A stretch of DNA of 37,228 bases from Schlesneria paludicola DSM 18645 (lineage in GTDB: Bacteria; Planctomycetota; Planctomycetia; Planctomycetales; Planctomycetaceae). The position numbers were made by a program, and so were the translations under genes. The stretch lies in contig CAMBQP010000034.1 in assembly GCA_945869955.1 (NCBI GenBank), positions 1 to 37,228 on the forward strand. Reading direction: 5' to 3'. Position 1 is the first letter of the stretch. The number at the start of each line of letters is the position of its first letter. The notes below the pieces were generated by a model. That model did no database searches, was not told where the DNA came from, and saw only the letters and a program-made list of their open reading frames with translations. Positions 6,635 to 14,616 of this stretch are shown here, one piece after another.

Positions 6635-8506
6635 TTAATGCCCCCCCTTGTCCAGACGGTAAACCTCGACAACCGGGGTTTTGCCGATCAAGGCTCGTTG
6701 CAGGGCGTCTTCGACCAGGGTCTTCATGCCGAACAGGCGAGCCTGACGTCGGAGGTTCTGGGCCGGTTCGCTGCGGAAGGTCATTTCACGCAAGGTCGAA
6801 TTCATGATCATCAGTTCGAAGACCGCGTTTCGGCCTCGATACCCCGTTTGTTGACAGTAATTGCACCCTTTCCCTTTCATGAACGTCGCTTCGGAAACCA
6901 TTTCCGGGGTCACTTCAAAGTGGTCCAGTTCCCCCTGATCCGGCATGTACGACTCTTTGCATTTCGAGCAAACCACCCGGATCAATCGCTGGGCCATGAT
7001 CGCCATCACGCTGGATGCCACCAGAAATGGCTCAACCCCCATGTCAATCAGACGTGTAATAGAACTGGGCGCATCGTTCGTGTGTAGCGTACTGAAAACC
7101 AAGTGTCCAGTGAGCGAAGCTTGAATTGCCATCTCGGCCGTCTCGGTATCCCGAATTTCCCCGACCAGAATCACATTCGGGGCTTGCCGCAGCATGGCAC
7201 GAATAATTCGGGAAAAGTCGAGTCCGATGTCGTGCTTGACTTCGACCTGGTTGATCCCCGGCAGGTAGTATTCGACCGGGTCTTCGGCGGTGATGATCTT
7301 GCGGTCGGGTCGGTTGAGTTCCCCGAGGGCACTGTAGAGGGTGGTCGTTTTTCCGCTTCCGGTCGGTCCGGTCACCAGGAAGATGCCGTTAGGGCGGCGG
7401 ATGATATTTTGGAAGCGGCGATAGTTGTCTTCGCTGAAACCGAGACTCCGGATCCCGACTTTGATGTTATCGCGGTCGAGAATTCGCATTACAATCGCCT
7501 GCCCATGGTTGGTGGGAAGAATGCTGACGCGCAAATCGAAGTCTTTCCCACCGGCTCGCGTCTTGATTCGTCCGTCCTGGGGGCGGCGTTTTTCCGCAAT
7601 GTCCATACGGGCCATGATCTTAAATCGTGATGTCAGTGCGGCCAGCAGTCGTCGTGGGGGGCTGTCTCGTTCCACCAGCACACCGTCGATCCGATAACGG
7701 ACGCGAATTCGGTCTTCGAAAGGTTCGATATGAATATCGCTGGCCCGCATGGTGACCGCTTCGGAAACGATCAGATTGCACAACCGGACCACCGGTGCGT
7801 TTTCTTCCGCTTTTTCGGCTTTGGACTGAGGTGCTTCGGTTTCCGTAAAGTCAATCGCCGTTTCGGTAAACTCCATCAGCATCGAATCAACCGACTCGGT
7901 CTCGGACCCGCCGTAATAGCGGTTGATGGCGTTTTGAATCGATTCTTTGGGGGCTCCGACCGGTTCGATGTCCCGATTGACCATAAACCGCAGCTTATCG
8001 ATGACATCCAGGTCGTTCGCGTTCATCATCGCAACCCGCAGACGTTCATCATCCAGTCCCAGCGGGATCACGATGTTCTCACGCGCCACCGATTCCGGAA
8101 TCAAAGCGATGACACTCGCCGGAATCTCCATCGCATCAATATTGACGTATTCGTGTCCATATTGTGCGGCTTGCAACTGCCCCATATCCCCGCTGCTGAC
8201 GTATCCCAGTCTGACGAGGGCGTCGGCGACGGAGACACCGATGCTACTGGCCATCTCTTCGGCTTCGGCGAGTTGATCTTCGCTGATGGCGCCATCATCG
8301 ATGAGCTTTCGCAGGTATTCTTCGGACATCGGTAGGGTCTCGTAGTTGGCAGTTATCGGTGGAGGACCGGACGAGGTTTTCAGCGAATCGGCGATATGAC
8401 GTTCTGCCGATGTATTGTTGCGGTCCGCGACCAGCTTCGTCAATCGTCTCGTCGGCAACGGATCAGGGATCTTCTTCAGGAAATCAACCACTGTTTGCGT
8501 CGACAC
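6635..8506 (-). CDS. PilB/GspE-family secretion/pilus ATPase (second paralogue)
   Basis: This 623-aa protein is a second extension-type ATPase. It has a longer, less conserved N-terminal region (about residues 1-190) with a weak MshEN-like stretch (YLRKLIDDGAISEDQL...). The catalytic core follows: RASDIHIEPFEDRIRVRYRI, Walker A GPTGSGKTTT at G380, IITAEDPVEYY, Walker B VILVGEIRD, and the His box GHLVFSTLHTNDAPSS. Zinc-site cysteines are in CSKC and CNYC. It is the first gene of the minus-strand pil cluster, divergent from the lipoprotein gene at 8627. It could serve type IV pilus extension or a type II secretion system; the sequence alone does not separate GspE from PilB. Confidence 0.9.
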   Translation of the reverse strand: MSTQTVVDFLKKIPDPLPTRRLTKLVADRNNTSAERHIADSLKTSSGPPPITANYETLPMSEEYLRKLIDDGAISEDQLAEAEEMASSIGVSVADALVRLGYVSSGDMGQLQAAQYGHEYVNIDAMEIPASVIALIPESVARENIVIPLGLDDERLRVAMMNANDLDVIDKLRFMVNRDIEPVGAPKESIQNAINRYYGGSETESVDSMLMEFTETAIDFTETEAPQSKAEKAEENAPVVRLCNLIVSEAVTMRASDIHIEPFEDRIRVRYRIDGVLVERDSPPRRLLAALTSRFKIMARMDIAEKRRPQDGRIKTRAGGKDFDLRVSILPTNHGQAIVMRILDRDNIKVGIRSLGFSEDNYRRFQNIIRRPNGIFLVTGPTGSGKTTTLYSALGELNRPDRKIITAEDPVEYYLPGINQVEVKHDIGLDFSRIIRAMLRQAPNVILVGEIRDTETAEMAIQASLTGHLVFSTLHTNDAPSSITRLIDMGVEPFLVASSVMAIMAQRLIRVVCSKCKESYMPDQGELDHFEVTPEMVSEATFMKGKGCNYCQQTGYRGRNAVFELMIMNSTLREMTFRSEPAQNLRRQARLFGMKTLVEDALQRALIGKTPVVEVYRLDKGGH

Positions 8507-8560
8507 GGTTTCTGGTGGATCTGCAATGAATCGGGCTATCCGTTAAAAAGCCTCGTCGGT

Positions 8561-8566
8561 TATAAT
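8561..8566 (+). promoter_or_regulatory. Candidate -10 element (TATAAT) for the 8627 lipoprotein gene
   Basis: A perfect TATAAT lies 60 bp upstream of the plus-strand ATG, in the divergent gap between the pilB-like gene and the lipoprotein gene. No good -35 hexamer is visible at 17-nt spacing, so this is tentative. Confidence 0.4.
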
Positions 8567-8626
8567 CGGCGACTGGCGAAATCTGCCGAAGGATCGGTGG
8601 ATTCGTTCCAGAGAGGATCGACGCAG

Positions 8627-9019
8627 ATGTGCCGCGCGATGGAACGCTTGAAAAGTTTGATGCTGTTGCTGCTACTGGCAGGGTGTTGTGGAACACAGGA
8701 AACGCGTTTCTTGCGTTGTGTGCCTCGCAATCCGGCGGTCGAGGCGCAGTCGTACAATTTACATGATCCGTTTCCTGATGAAGACGCTGGCCCCAATACG
8801 TTTACCCGGCCCCGTGGCTTTATGGAGCCGCGGAGTGACACGCGAAAAAACCTCGACCTGCGATACCTCAAGGCGGCTTATGGCTTCCCACAACAACGCT
8901 ATTCATCCTGGGACAGTCCCACGACACCCTCACGTGGACTCGCCCAATACCCCGTCCAGCCGATTTGGCGGACCCAACAGGCGACCGCGCCCGTCACGAC
9001 CACTGACATTACCTGGTAG
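8627..9019 (+). CDS. Small predicted lipoprotein, unknown function
   Basis: This 130-aa protein begins MCRAMERLKSLMLLLLLAGCC, a short charged start, a Leu-rich core and the lipobox LLAGC (Cys20, or Cys16 from the ATG at 8639). It is therefore predicted to be lipid-anchored after export. GAGAGG lies 10 nt before the ATG at 8627 and 22 nt before the second ATG, which favours the first. The mature part is polar, with DPFPDEDAGPNTF and FMEPRSDTRKNLDLRYLKAAYG, and I recognise no domain. It is followed closely by the squalene-cyclase-like gene on the same strand, so the two are probably co-transcribed. It resembles a lineage-restricted planctomycete protein. Confidence 0.75.
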   Translation: MCRAMERLKSLMLLLLLAGCCGTQETRFLRCVPRNPAVEAQSYNLHDPFPDEDAGPNTFTRPRGFMEPRSDTRKNLDLRYLKAAYGFPQQRYSSWDSPTTPSRGLAQYPVQPIWRTQQATAPVTTTDITW

Positions 9020-9030
9020 CGAGTCTCAAT

Positions 9031-9109
9031 CTCGCTTCGCCCAATCTCCTTCTCGCTTCGCTCAATCTCCTTCTCGCTTCGCCCAATCTCCTTCTCGCTT
9101 CGCTCGGCT
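9031..9109. repeat. 21-bp tandem repeat, about 3.5 copies
   Basis: The unit CTCGCTTCGCYCAATCTCCTT repeats at 9031, 9052 and 9073, with a partial copy at 9094. It is a multiple of three and stays open in the frame of the downstream gene, where it reads as a PSRFAQS heptapeptide. It sits between the lipoprotein stop and the signal-peptide-coding part of the next gene. Confidence 0.85.
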
Positions 9110-9116
9110 CTGGCTG

Positions 9117-10148
9117 GTGCTGCTCGCCGTATTGTCCCTGGCAATTCGACCTGCGGACCTGCAGGCCCAGTCGGCCAAGGGGAAGTCATTTGAGTCGCGT
9201 GGTCAGGATTTCGTGACGGCAGAAACGCAGAAGGGGATCGATCGGGGTCTCGCCTTTTTGGCAAAAACTCAATCAACTGACGGTTCATATCCGGGAAGCA
9301 ATTATCGGCGGAACGTCGCAGTGACATCGCTGTCAGGGATGGCATTCCTGGCGGCGGGGCATGTGCCGGGCCGAGGGGGCTACGGCAAGAATGTCGATCT
9401 GGCGGTTGATTCGATCTTATCGAGTGCCACTCCAACGGGTTTTATCAAGCGGGACGACAGTCCCGAACATGGGCCGATGTATGGACATGGGTTTGCAACG
9501 CTGTTTCTGGCAGAAGTGTATGGGATGAGTCCCAAGCCCGAGATTCATCGGGCGCTGAAAGCGGCGACCCAGCTGATTGTGAACTCGCAGAACCGCGAGG
9601 GGGGCTGGCGGTATAAGCCAGAGAGTCGCGATGCGGATGTTTCGGTAACGGTTTGTCAGATGATGGCACTTCGGGGAGCACGGAATTGCGGGATTGCAGT
9701 CCCCAAGACCACGGTCGACAATTGTGTGGAATATGTCCGCAAGTGTCAGAACGGAGACGGGGGGTTTCGCTATCAGTTATCGGGGCGACCGACCAGTGAT
9801 TTTCCGCGTTCGGCAGCGGGGATCGTGATCCTGTATAATGCGGGTGTGGCGGATGGTCGAGATCTCGAACGGGGACTCGGGTTTCTGTTGCGCACCCCCC
9901 CTCGGGGAACGCTGATGAATTCTGACCCCCATTATTTTTATGGTCAGTACTATGCAGTCCAGGCGATGTGGCATGCCGGGGACGATTATTGGCAGCAGTG
10001 GTATCCGGCGATTCGGGACGAATTGCTGATCCGTCAGACTCCCGATGGATACTGGGCGGATCAAAGTGTCAACAACGCGTATGGAACCGCCATGGCCTGC
10101 CTGATTTTGCAGATGCCGAATAACCTGTTGCCGATTTTTCAGCGATAG
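9117..10148 (+). CDS. Prenyltransferase/squalene-oxidase repeat protein (terpenoid-cyclase-like alpha/alpha barrel), exported
   Basis: This is about 343 aa from the GTG at 9117. After a hydrophobic leader ending AQSAKG come repeats with the QxxDGS(Y/W) flavour of squalene-cyclase domains: LAFLAKTQSTDGSYPG, QLIVNSQNREGGWRYKP, EYVRKCQNGDGGFRYQL, LLIRQTPDGYWADQ. The fold is an alpha/alpha barrel. No intact DxDD cyclase acid motif is visible, so a hopene-synthase reaction is not supported. The protein is more likely a secreted or periplasmic protein of unknown role. The start is uncertain. No ATG follows the 21-bp repeat array, the GTG at 9117 has no clear ribosome site and gives a leader without basic residues, and an in-frame ATG at 8880 would overlap the lipoprotein gene. 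Confidence 0.8.
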   Translation: MLLAVLSLAIRPADLQAQSAKGKSFESRGQDFVTAETQKGIDRGLAFLAKTQSTDGSYPGSNYRRNVAVTSLSGMAFLAAGHVPGRGGYGKNVDLAVDSILSSATPTGFIKRDDSPEHGPMYGHGFATLFLAEVYGMSPKPEIHRALKAATQLIVNSQNREGGWRYKPESRDADVSVTVCQMMALRGARNCGIAVPKTTVDNCVEYVRKCQNGDGGFRYQLSGRPTSDFPRSAAGIVILYNAGVADGRDLERGLGFLLRTPPRGTLMNSDPHYFYGQYYAVQAMWHAGDDYWQQWYPAIRDELLIRQTPDGYWADQSVNNAYGTAMACLILQMPNNLLPIFQR

Positions 10149-10209
10149 CGAGCGATTTCAGCGATCACGAGCGAACTATGCGGCAAACAACCAGAGAAAT
10201 GGCGAGTTG

Positions 10210-11430
10210 ATGCAACGCACGATTGGGCTGGCCGTCTGGCTGGGATTCATCGCCGTAGGGGTTTGCGACAGTGCCGAAATGGTCTCGGTCACCGATCTGG
10301 CGGGTGTGGTCAGCACGGGGAGACTGCAATCCTGGTCGCTGGACCGACTGCAGCTGACCGGGGAATCCCCGCGGGATTTTGCGCGGGCCGAGATTCGTTC
10401 CGTCCACTTTGATCGTCCTGGAAAGCGGCTGACGCGGACGATGCAGACGACCCCCACGATTTGGCTTTCGAACGGCGACCAGATTTCGGCACGGGCGATT
10501 TCGGCGGATGAGAACTTCGTGACCGCCTCGTGGTCGCTCTTGGGGGAAGGAGAACCGACCCCGATCCCGCTGGAAAAAGTGGTGGCGATCGTGTTTGAAT
10601 GGCCGCTGGATCCGCAGGAGCGACTGCGGTTGATCGCGGATCTCGAGACCATCCCCAAGGGAAACGATGTCGTACTGCTGACGAATGGAGATCGGTTTTC
10701 GGGTGAGTTTGAGCGATTTGAGGCGGCGCATTTGCAGCTGAAAGTGGGTCCCAATTCGTTGAAACTGGATCGAAGTCGTGTTCGTGCCTTACGCTTCAAT
10801 CCCGAATTGACGACACTCGTCCGTCCCCAGGATCGTCGCAGTTGCTTGACGTTCGATGACGGCAGCCACCTGACGGTCAGCGCGTGCGAACTGGTGGAAG
10901 AGGCGCTCCAGGTTCAGTCGGGGTTCATGGGCAAAAGGTCGCTTCCTGTACACCATTTGCTGGCTTGCCATCTGTTTGGCGAACGAGTGATTCCGCTCGC
11001 CGATCGCGAGCCGACCAAGGTCGAGTTTACTCCCTATCTTTCGGCGCAGTGGCCACTGGTGCGAAATGCGAATGTCCGGCGTGGGCCGCTAACGCTGCGT
11101 GGAATCGAATTTGTGACCGGACTGGGGATGCACAGCCGGATGGCGGTGACTTACCCCCTGAAGGGATCGGAACAGGAATTCCGGGCGACAGTCGGCATCG
11201 ACGATCTGGCCGGCAGAGGAGGAAGCGTTCGGTTCGGGGTGGACCTGGATGGCGAGCGTGTCTGGACGAGTGCCGAGTTGAAAGGGGACACTGCTGCGGT
11301 GAAAGTTCCGGTGATCAAACTGCAAGGTCATCAGCAACTGACTTTGGTTGTTGATTACGGAGAATTTGCGGATGTCCTGGATTACGCGGACTGGTGTGAC
11401 GCGGTGCTGATTGTTGATCCAGTCCCCTGA
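10210..11430 (+). CDS. Secreted NPCBM-domain protein
   Basis: This 406-aa protein starts with a signal peptide (MQRTIGLAVWLGFIAVGVCDSAE). The middle holds beta-rich segments that look like repeated short units: SNGDQISARAISADENFVT, TNGDRFSGEFERFEA, FDDGSHLTVSACELVEE. The C-terminal third (about residue 275 on) is an NPCBM/NEW2-type carbohydrate-binding beta-sandwich, with RGIEFVTGLGMHSRMAVTYPLKG, FRATVGIDDLAGRGGSVRFGV and the final YADWCDAVLI. NPCBM domains occur in large numbers in planctomycete secreted proteins and suggest glycan binding. The ATG at 10210 follows GGCGAG; a TTG directly before it is a less likely start. It is probably in one transcription unit with the upstream cyclase-like gene (61-bp gap). 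Confidence 0.85.
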   Translation: MQRTIGLAVWLGFIAVGVCDSAEMVSVTDLAGVVSTGRLQSWSLDRLQLTGESPRDFARAEIRSVHFDRPGKRLTRTMQTTPTIWLSNGDQISARAISADENFVTASWSLLGEGEPTPIPLEKVVAIVFEWPLDPQERLRLIADLETIPKGNDVVLLTNGDRFSGEFERFEAAHLQLKVGPNSLKLDRSRVRALRFNPELTTLVRPQDRRSCLTFDDGSHLTVSACELVEEALQVQSGFMGKRSLPVHHLLACHLFGERVIPLADREPTKVEFTPYLSAQWPLVRNANVRRGPLTLRGIEFVTGLGMHSRMAVTYPLKGSEQEFRATVGIDDLAGRGGSVRFGVDLDGERVWTSAELKGDTAAVKVPVIKLQGHQQLTLVVDYGEFADVLDYADWCDAVLIVDPVP

Positions 11431-11541
11431 GTGTCGGCCTTGAAGGGGATTGATTCCTCCCCATTTTCTCGCTGAGAACCTGCACGGTGAACCCTATTCG
11501 CGGGATGCACCGTCGGGTCGCAGGAAATGCGCGGAAATTTC

Positions 11542-11648
11542 AACGCAAAGAGGCCGAGTCGCAGTGACGCGAGGAAGAGGAAAAAGGGGAAATCCCAGCG
11601 GCTTGCCTGGTATTTCCTGGCGTCCCTGCGTCCTGGCCTCTTTGCGTT
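11542..11648. repeat. Inverted repeat with perfect 14-bp arms (AACGCAAAGAGGCC / GGCCTCTTTGCGTT)
   Basis: The arms at 11542-11555 and 11635-11648 enclose an 80-bp core with further partial complementarity (CGCAGTGACGCGAGG versus CGTCCCTGCGTCC). This type of 'cgcaaagaggcc' element is a common dispersed intergenic repeat in my general knowledge, and gives spurious ORFs (FNAKRPGRRDAR). It occupies the middle of the 11431-11929 gene-free gap. Confidence 0.75.
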
Positions 11649-11929
11649 AAAATGGTTTGACCGGCACTCAACGGTGACGATGGCCCTCCGCCTGATGGTT
11701 TTTTTGACCAGCCAGAGCGTCATCCATTCGCCAGCATCCGGATTTTCCCCGAGCGTCCCCTGCTGTGGATCTTCCGGCACGAAAGTGGCTTGATTGACGG
11801 TCGGTAGCCGTTTGACCACAATGAATACACGTTGTGAGAGGTCAAGCATTTGACGATCCGCCTGACGCCACCGTTTTGTGGGTTTACAGGTCCGTTGACA
11901 AGCTGACAAGCGGCGTTTGAGGAGTTTCC

Positions 11930-12784
11930 ATGCGAGAAGTTTCCATGCACAGTACAGCAGGCCGATGTTTCAGCAACCGAACCGCTCTTGCATGCTTCGG
12001 ACTGTTGTTGTTTGTCATGGGGTGTGGGTACGCCGAATACGAACAACGACTCGGGGAAACCAGGAAATACTACGCATACCTCGACCGGATTGAACAATCG
12101 CTGGCACCGAAACCGAAATGGACCGATCCACAAAAGATCCTGGAATTGCGAGTTCCCCGGCAGTTCGTACCCATCCCCCCGGCTCCGTTGATCAAGAAAG
12201 ATGACGGGACCTACGAACAACCATCAATCGACCCGCGTCAGCCAGACTATCTGAATCTGAACTTTCCCGAGCTCATCGGTGCCTGGGATTCGGTGTTCAA
12301 GGTCGCCAAGGGAAACGGTGTCACCGAGGACCACAAAGGATACATCTACGCATTAAGCAACTATTGGGAGCTTGGTGGTGAGCGCGCAACCGACGCGGGC
12401 GAGTTCGTGAGTCGGCTCGAGACGTACCTGACCGATACGTTGCAGATTCCTGCCGCACCACAACCTAAAGATCGCCAACCCGAGATCTATCCCAAAACCA
12501 GTCCCGCCTACCAAGTGCAGCTGAGTTACGATCACTTCAGTTTCCCCGGAAAGAACATCAACGATACCAACTACACCTTCGAAGTCTATTCGCGGAAATC
12601 CGGCAGTGTGATCGGCGTTCTGGTCTTGGTCCTGCCCGAAGGGATCGACACGCAGCAAAAAATCAACGAGCGGATTCCGATGATGCTGGAATCATTCACA
12701 GTCACCCCCAATCCTCCTACCCAGGCCAGCGATAAAAATTCCCCAGCACAAGGAAACCCCGTGCAAACGGCACCGGGATTCTGA
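11930..12784 (+). CDS. Predicted lipoprotein, planctomycete-type, unknown function
   Basis: This 284-aa protein has the leader NRTALACFGLLLFVMGCGYAEYEQRL. The Cys at residue 32 fits a lipobox (FVMGC), although Met at -2 is unusual. The mature part begins with a helical stretch YEQRLGETRKYYAYLDRIEQSL. It continues with a globular region containing PELIGAWDSVFKV, YIYALSNYWELG and a beta-rich half ending in RIPMMLESFTVTP. I recognise no named domain. The ATG at 11930 has GAGGAG five bases upstream, which supports it over the in-frame ATG at 11945. It is likely monocistronic, with about 500 bp of gene-free DNA before it and 368 bp after. The Pro/Asn/Gln-rich tail (last 30 aa) is probably disordered. 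Confidence 0.78.
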   Translation: MREVSMHSTAGRCFSNRTALACFGLLLFVMGCGYAEYEQRLGETRKYYAYLDRIEQSLAPKPKWTDPQKILELRVPRQFVPIPPAPLIKKDDGTYEQPSIDPRQPDYLNLNFPELIGAWDSVFKVAKGNGVTEDHKGYIYALSNYWELGGERATDAGEFVSRLETYLTDTLQIPAAPQPKDRQPEIYPKTSPAYQVQLSYDHFSFPGKNINDTNYTFEVYSRKSGSVIGVLVLVLPEGIDTQQKINERIPMMLESFTVTPNPPTQASDKNSPAQGNPVQTAPGF

Positions 12785-13152
12785 TCGGCGGTGGTGATTC
12801 CGGGTGGTGATTCCCGCAGGTGTCGTTGCTCATCACGAACTCGGTCCAGAATTGCGTGTTTTCCGCAAACTATTTCGAGTCAATAGGATACGCTGTTTCT
12901 TCAGAAGCGTAAGCGGCGTAAAAAATCACGCCGCTCCGATTTCTTGAGTCCTTTTTCGAAAAAACGACGTTTTTTTCGAAAAATGCTCTTTCCCAAAAAT
13001 CCCGTCTTCGCATATACCCCGCCCCACGCCACCGAACTTGATTGGCTGGCCGGTTTCTCCCACCGGTAACAGAAGCGTTCGCTGGATAAATCTCCCCCCT
13101 CCCAAAATCACGTCTGCCTGAAAATTGGTTCAAAGGAATTAAGGAACACTGT
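12785..13152. other. Gene-free gap with a perfect hairpin and paired TTTTTCGAAAAA palindromes
   Basis: AGCGGCGT (12912-12919) and ACGCCGCT (12928-12935) form an 8-bp stem with an 8-nt loop. No U-run follows, so it is a weak terminator candidate for the upstream lipoprotein gene. The 12-bp palindrome TTTTTCGAAAAA occurs twice (12952-12963 and 12972-12983), 20 bp apart centre to centre. No ORF is supported. AAGGAA just upstream of 13153 serves as ribosome site for the next gene. Confidence 0.6.
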
Positions 13153-13500
13153 ATGTTCAAGAAGTTTGCTTTTGTTTCGCTTGGCCTGATGTTGACCGTT
13201 TCTTCGGTCGGATGCTGTTGTTTGGGGGCGATGCACGGCGCCGGTTACGGTATGAACCGCTGCTCACCTTGCAACAGTCCCTGTAACACGGGGGGCTGCT
13301 CACCCGCTGGCGGAGGTTACATCCCGCAGACCGGGCAACTCTACCAAGGTGACATGAGCCAGACCGCCTTTGCACCGATGGGTTATACGCAACAGGCCTA
13401 TGTTCCGAATCAGACGGCCACGGCCATTCCCGGTGCGATTCCCGGTGCACCAATCTATCAGCAATCGATGGTTCCCGTGAACGGTCTGCCAACATACTGA
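13153..13500 (+). CDS. Small Cys/Gly-rich predicted lipoprotein
   Basis: This 115-aa protein starts MFKKFAFVSLGLMLTVSSVGCCC, a typical lysine-led signal with Cys21 as likely lipid-anchored residue. The mature part has a cysteine-rich patch (MNRCSPCNSPCNTGGCSP). It continues with a low-complexity Gly/Pro/Gln/Tyr region (YIPQTGQLYQGDM, AIPGAIPGAPIYQQ). Small proteins of this composition are common in planctomycetes, but I know no function. AAGGAATTAAGGAAC precedes the ATG. It is likely monocistronic. Confidence 0.75.
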   Translation: MFKKFAFVSLGLMLTVSSVGCCCLGAMHGAGYGMNRCSPCNSPCNTGGCSPAGGGYIPQTGQLYQGDMSQTAFAPMGYTQQAYVPNQTATAIPGAIPGAPIYQQSMVPVNGLPTY

Positions 13501-13730
13501 TTCTGGATCTCAGCGACACGCGATGGTCTCGAATCGCGAACCGAAAATGAGAAAGGCTTTCCCTGTTCAGTGTACCGCTGCTCCGCATGAACCCGTCGGG
13601 TTGGCTGCAGAACATCGGTGCCAGAACACGGAAAGCCGTCTCGTTTTATCCAGGGGCTTGAACGAAGAGATACGCCATCAGAACGGGGTGATTTCTCTTC
13701 GATCAGGCGACGATGTTCACTTTCAATCGG

Positions 13731-14576
13731 CTATTTCACTTCGAGCAATTCGACGATGAAATGCAGCGTCGACTTCGGCGGAATACCCGGACGACCTCGT
13801 TCGCCATAGGCCAGGTCGAATGGAACTTCCAGTTCAATCATTCCCCCTTCGCCAACCAGCTGCATCCCTTCGGTCCAGCCCTTGATCACACCATTGAGTG
13901 GGAAGCCACTCGATTGCCCGCGCTGATACGAGCTATCAAATTCTTTACCATCGTCAAACCAGCCTTTGTAATGCACTTTGACCGTGTTGGCTGCGGTCGG
14001 CTTTTTGCCGTCTGACTTGCGTCGAATCCGGTATTTCAAGCCACTTTTTGTCGTCGTAAACTCTTGGGGTGCATCCTTGTCGACCGGCCCCGGTTCCAAA
14101 GGTTTGGGGGGCGGTGTGACATCGAGCAATTCCACGATAAAGTGGAGCGTCGCCTTGGGGGGAATTGGTCCGGATCCCGAAGCGCCATAACCCAATTGAT
14201 AGGGGATTTCGAGTTCGATCATCCCCCCTTTGCCGACCAGTTGCATCCCTTCGGTCCAGCCGGGAATGACTCCATTCAAAGGAAATTCAATCGGCTCGCC
14301 CCCCTTGCCGTAGGACGAATCGAATTCTTTTCCACTGTCGAGCCAACCTTTGTAGTTCACCTTGACGGTATCTTTTTCCGTGGGCTTCACTTCCTTGGAC
14401 TGGCGGAGAATCCGGTATTTGAGCCCGCTTTTGGTCGCGGTGAACTCTTTCGGAGCGTCTTTATCCGCAGGGCCAGGCTCGGTGGCATTCTTGTCAGCAG
14501 CGTGCATGAATGAGCTTTCTGAAGAGACGGCAAGCATACAAAACATGCTCGCCACAAAGTAAGAACGAAATTTCAT
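13731..14576 (-). CDS. Exported peptidyl-prolyl cis-trans isomerase with two tandem FKBP domains
   Basis: This 281-aa protein has a signal peptide (MKFRSYFVASMFCMLAVSSESSFMHAA) and is predicted to act outside the cytoplasm on protein folding. Domain 1 covers about residues 45-155 and domain 2 about 170-280. Both keep the FKBP pocket residues in VKVxYKGW, EFDSSY, FPLNGVIxGWTEGMQ and LHFIVELL. Each is preceded by a copy of a linker PGPxDKDAPxEFTxTKSGLKYRI. Domain 2 is closer to the single domain of the neighbouring gene than to domain 1 in this linker and the following RIRR segment. It lies 40 bp downstream of that gene on the same strand, probably an operon born from duplication. Confidence 0.92.
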   Translation of the reverse strand: MKFRSYFVASMFCMLAVSSESSFMHAADKNATEPGPADKDAPKEFTATKSGLKYRILRQSKEVKPTEKDTVKVNYKGWLDSGKEFDSSYGKGGEPIEFPLNGVIPGWTEGMQLVGKGGMIELEIPYQLGYGASGSGPIPPKATLHFIVELLDVTPPPKPLEPGPVDKDAPQEFTTTKSGLKYRIRRKSDGKKPTAANTVKVHYKGWFDDGKEFDSSYQRGQSSGFPLNGVIKGWTEGMQLVGEGGMIELEVPFDLAYGERGRPGIPPKSTLHFIVELLEVK

Positions 14577-14616
14577 GGAAACCTCACAAAAGGGGTAGCA
14601 AACAACCTCGAACCAA

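Noticed and set aside
9117-10148. Calling the cyclase-like protein a squalene-hopene cyclase
   Set aside because: It is about half the length of such enzymes and lacks a visible DxDD motif.
11382-11909. Minus-strand open frame of 175 codons in the gap after the NPCBM gene
   Set aside because: Most of it reads through the inverted repeat; only the 65-codon head is kept as a weak finding.
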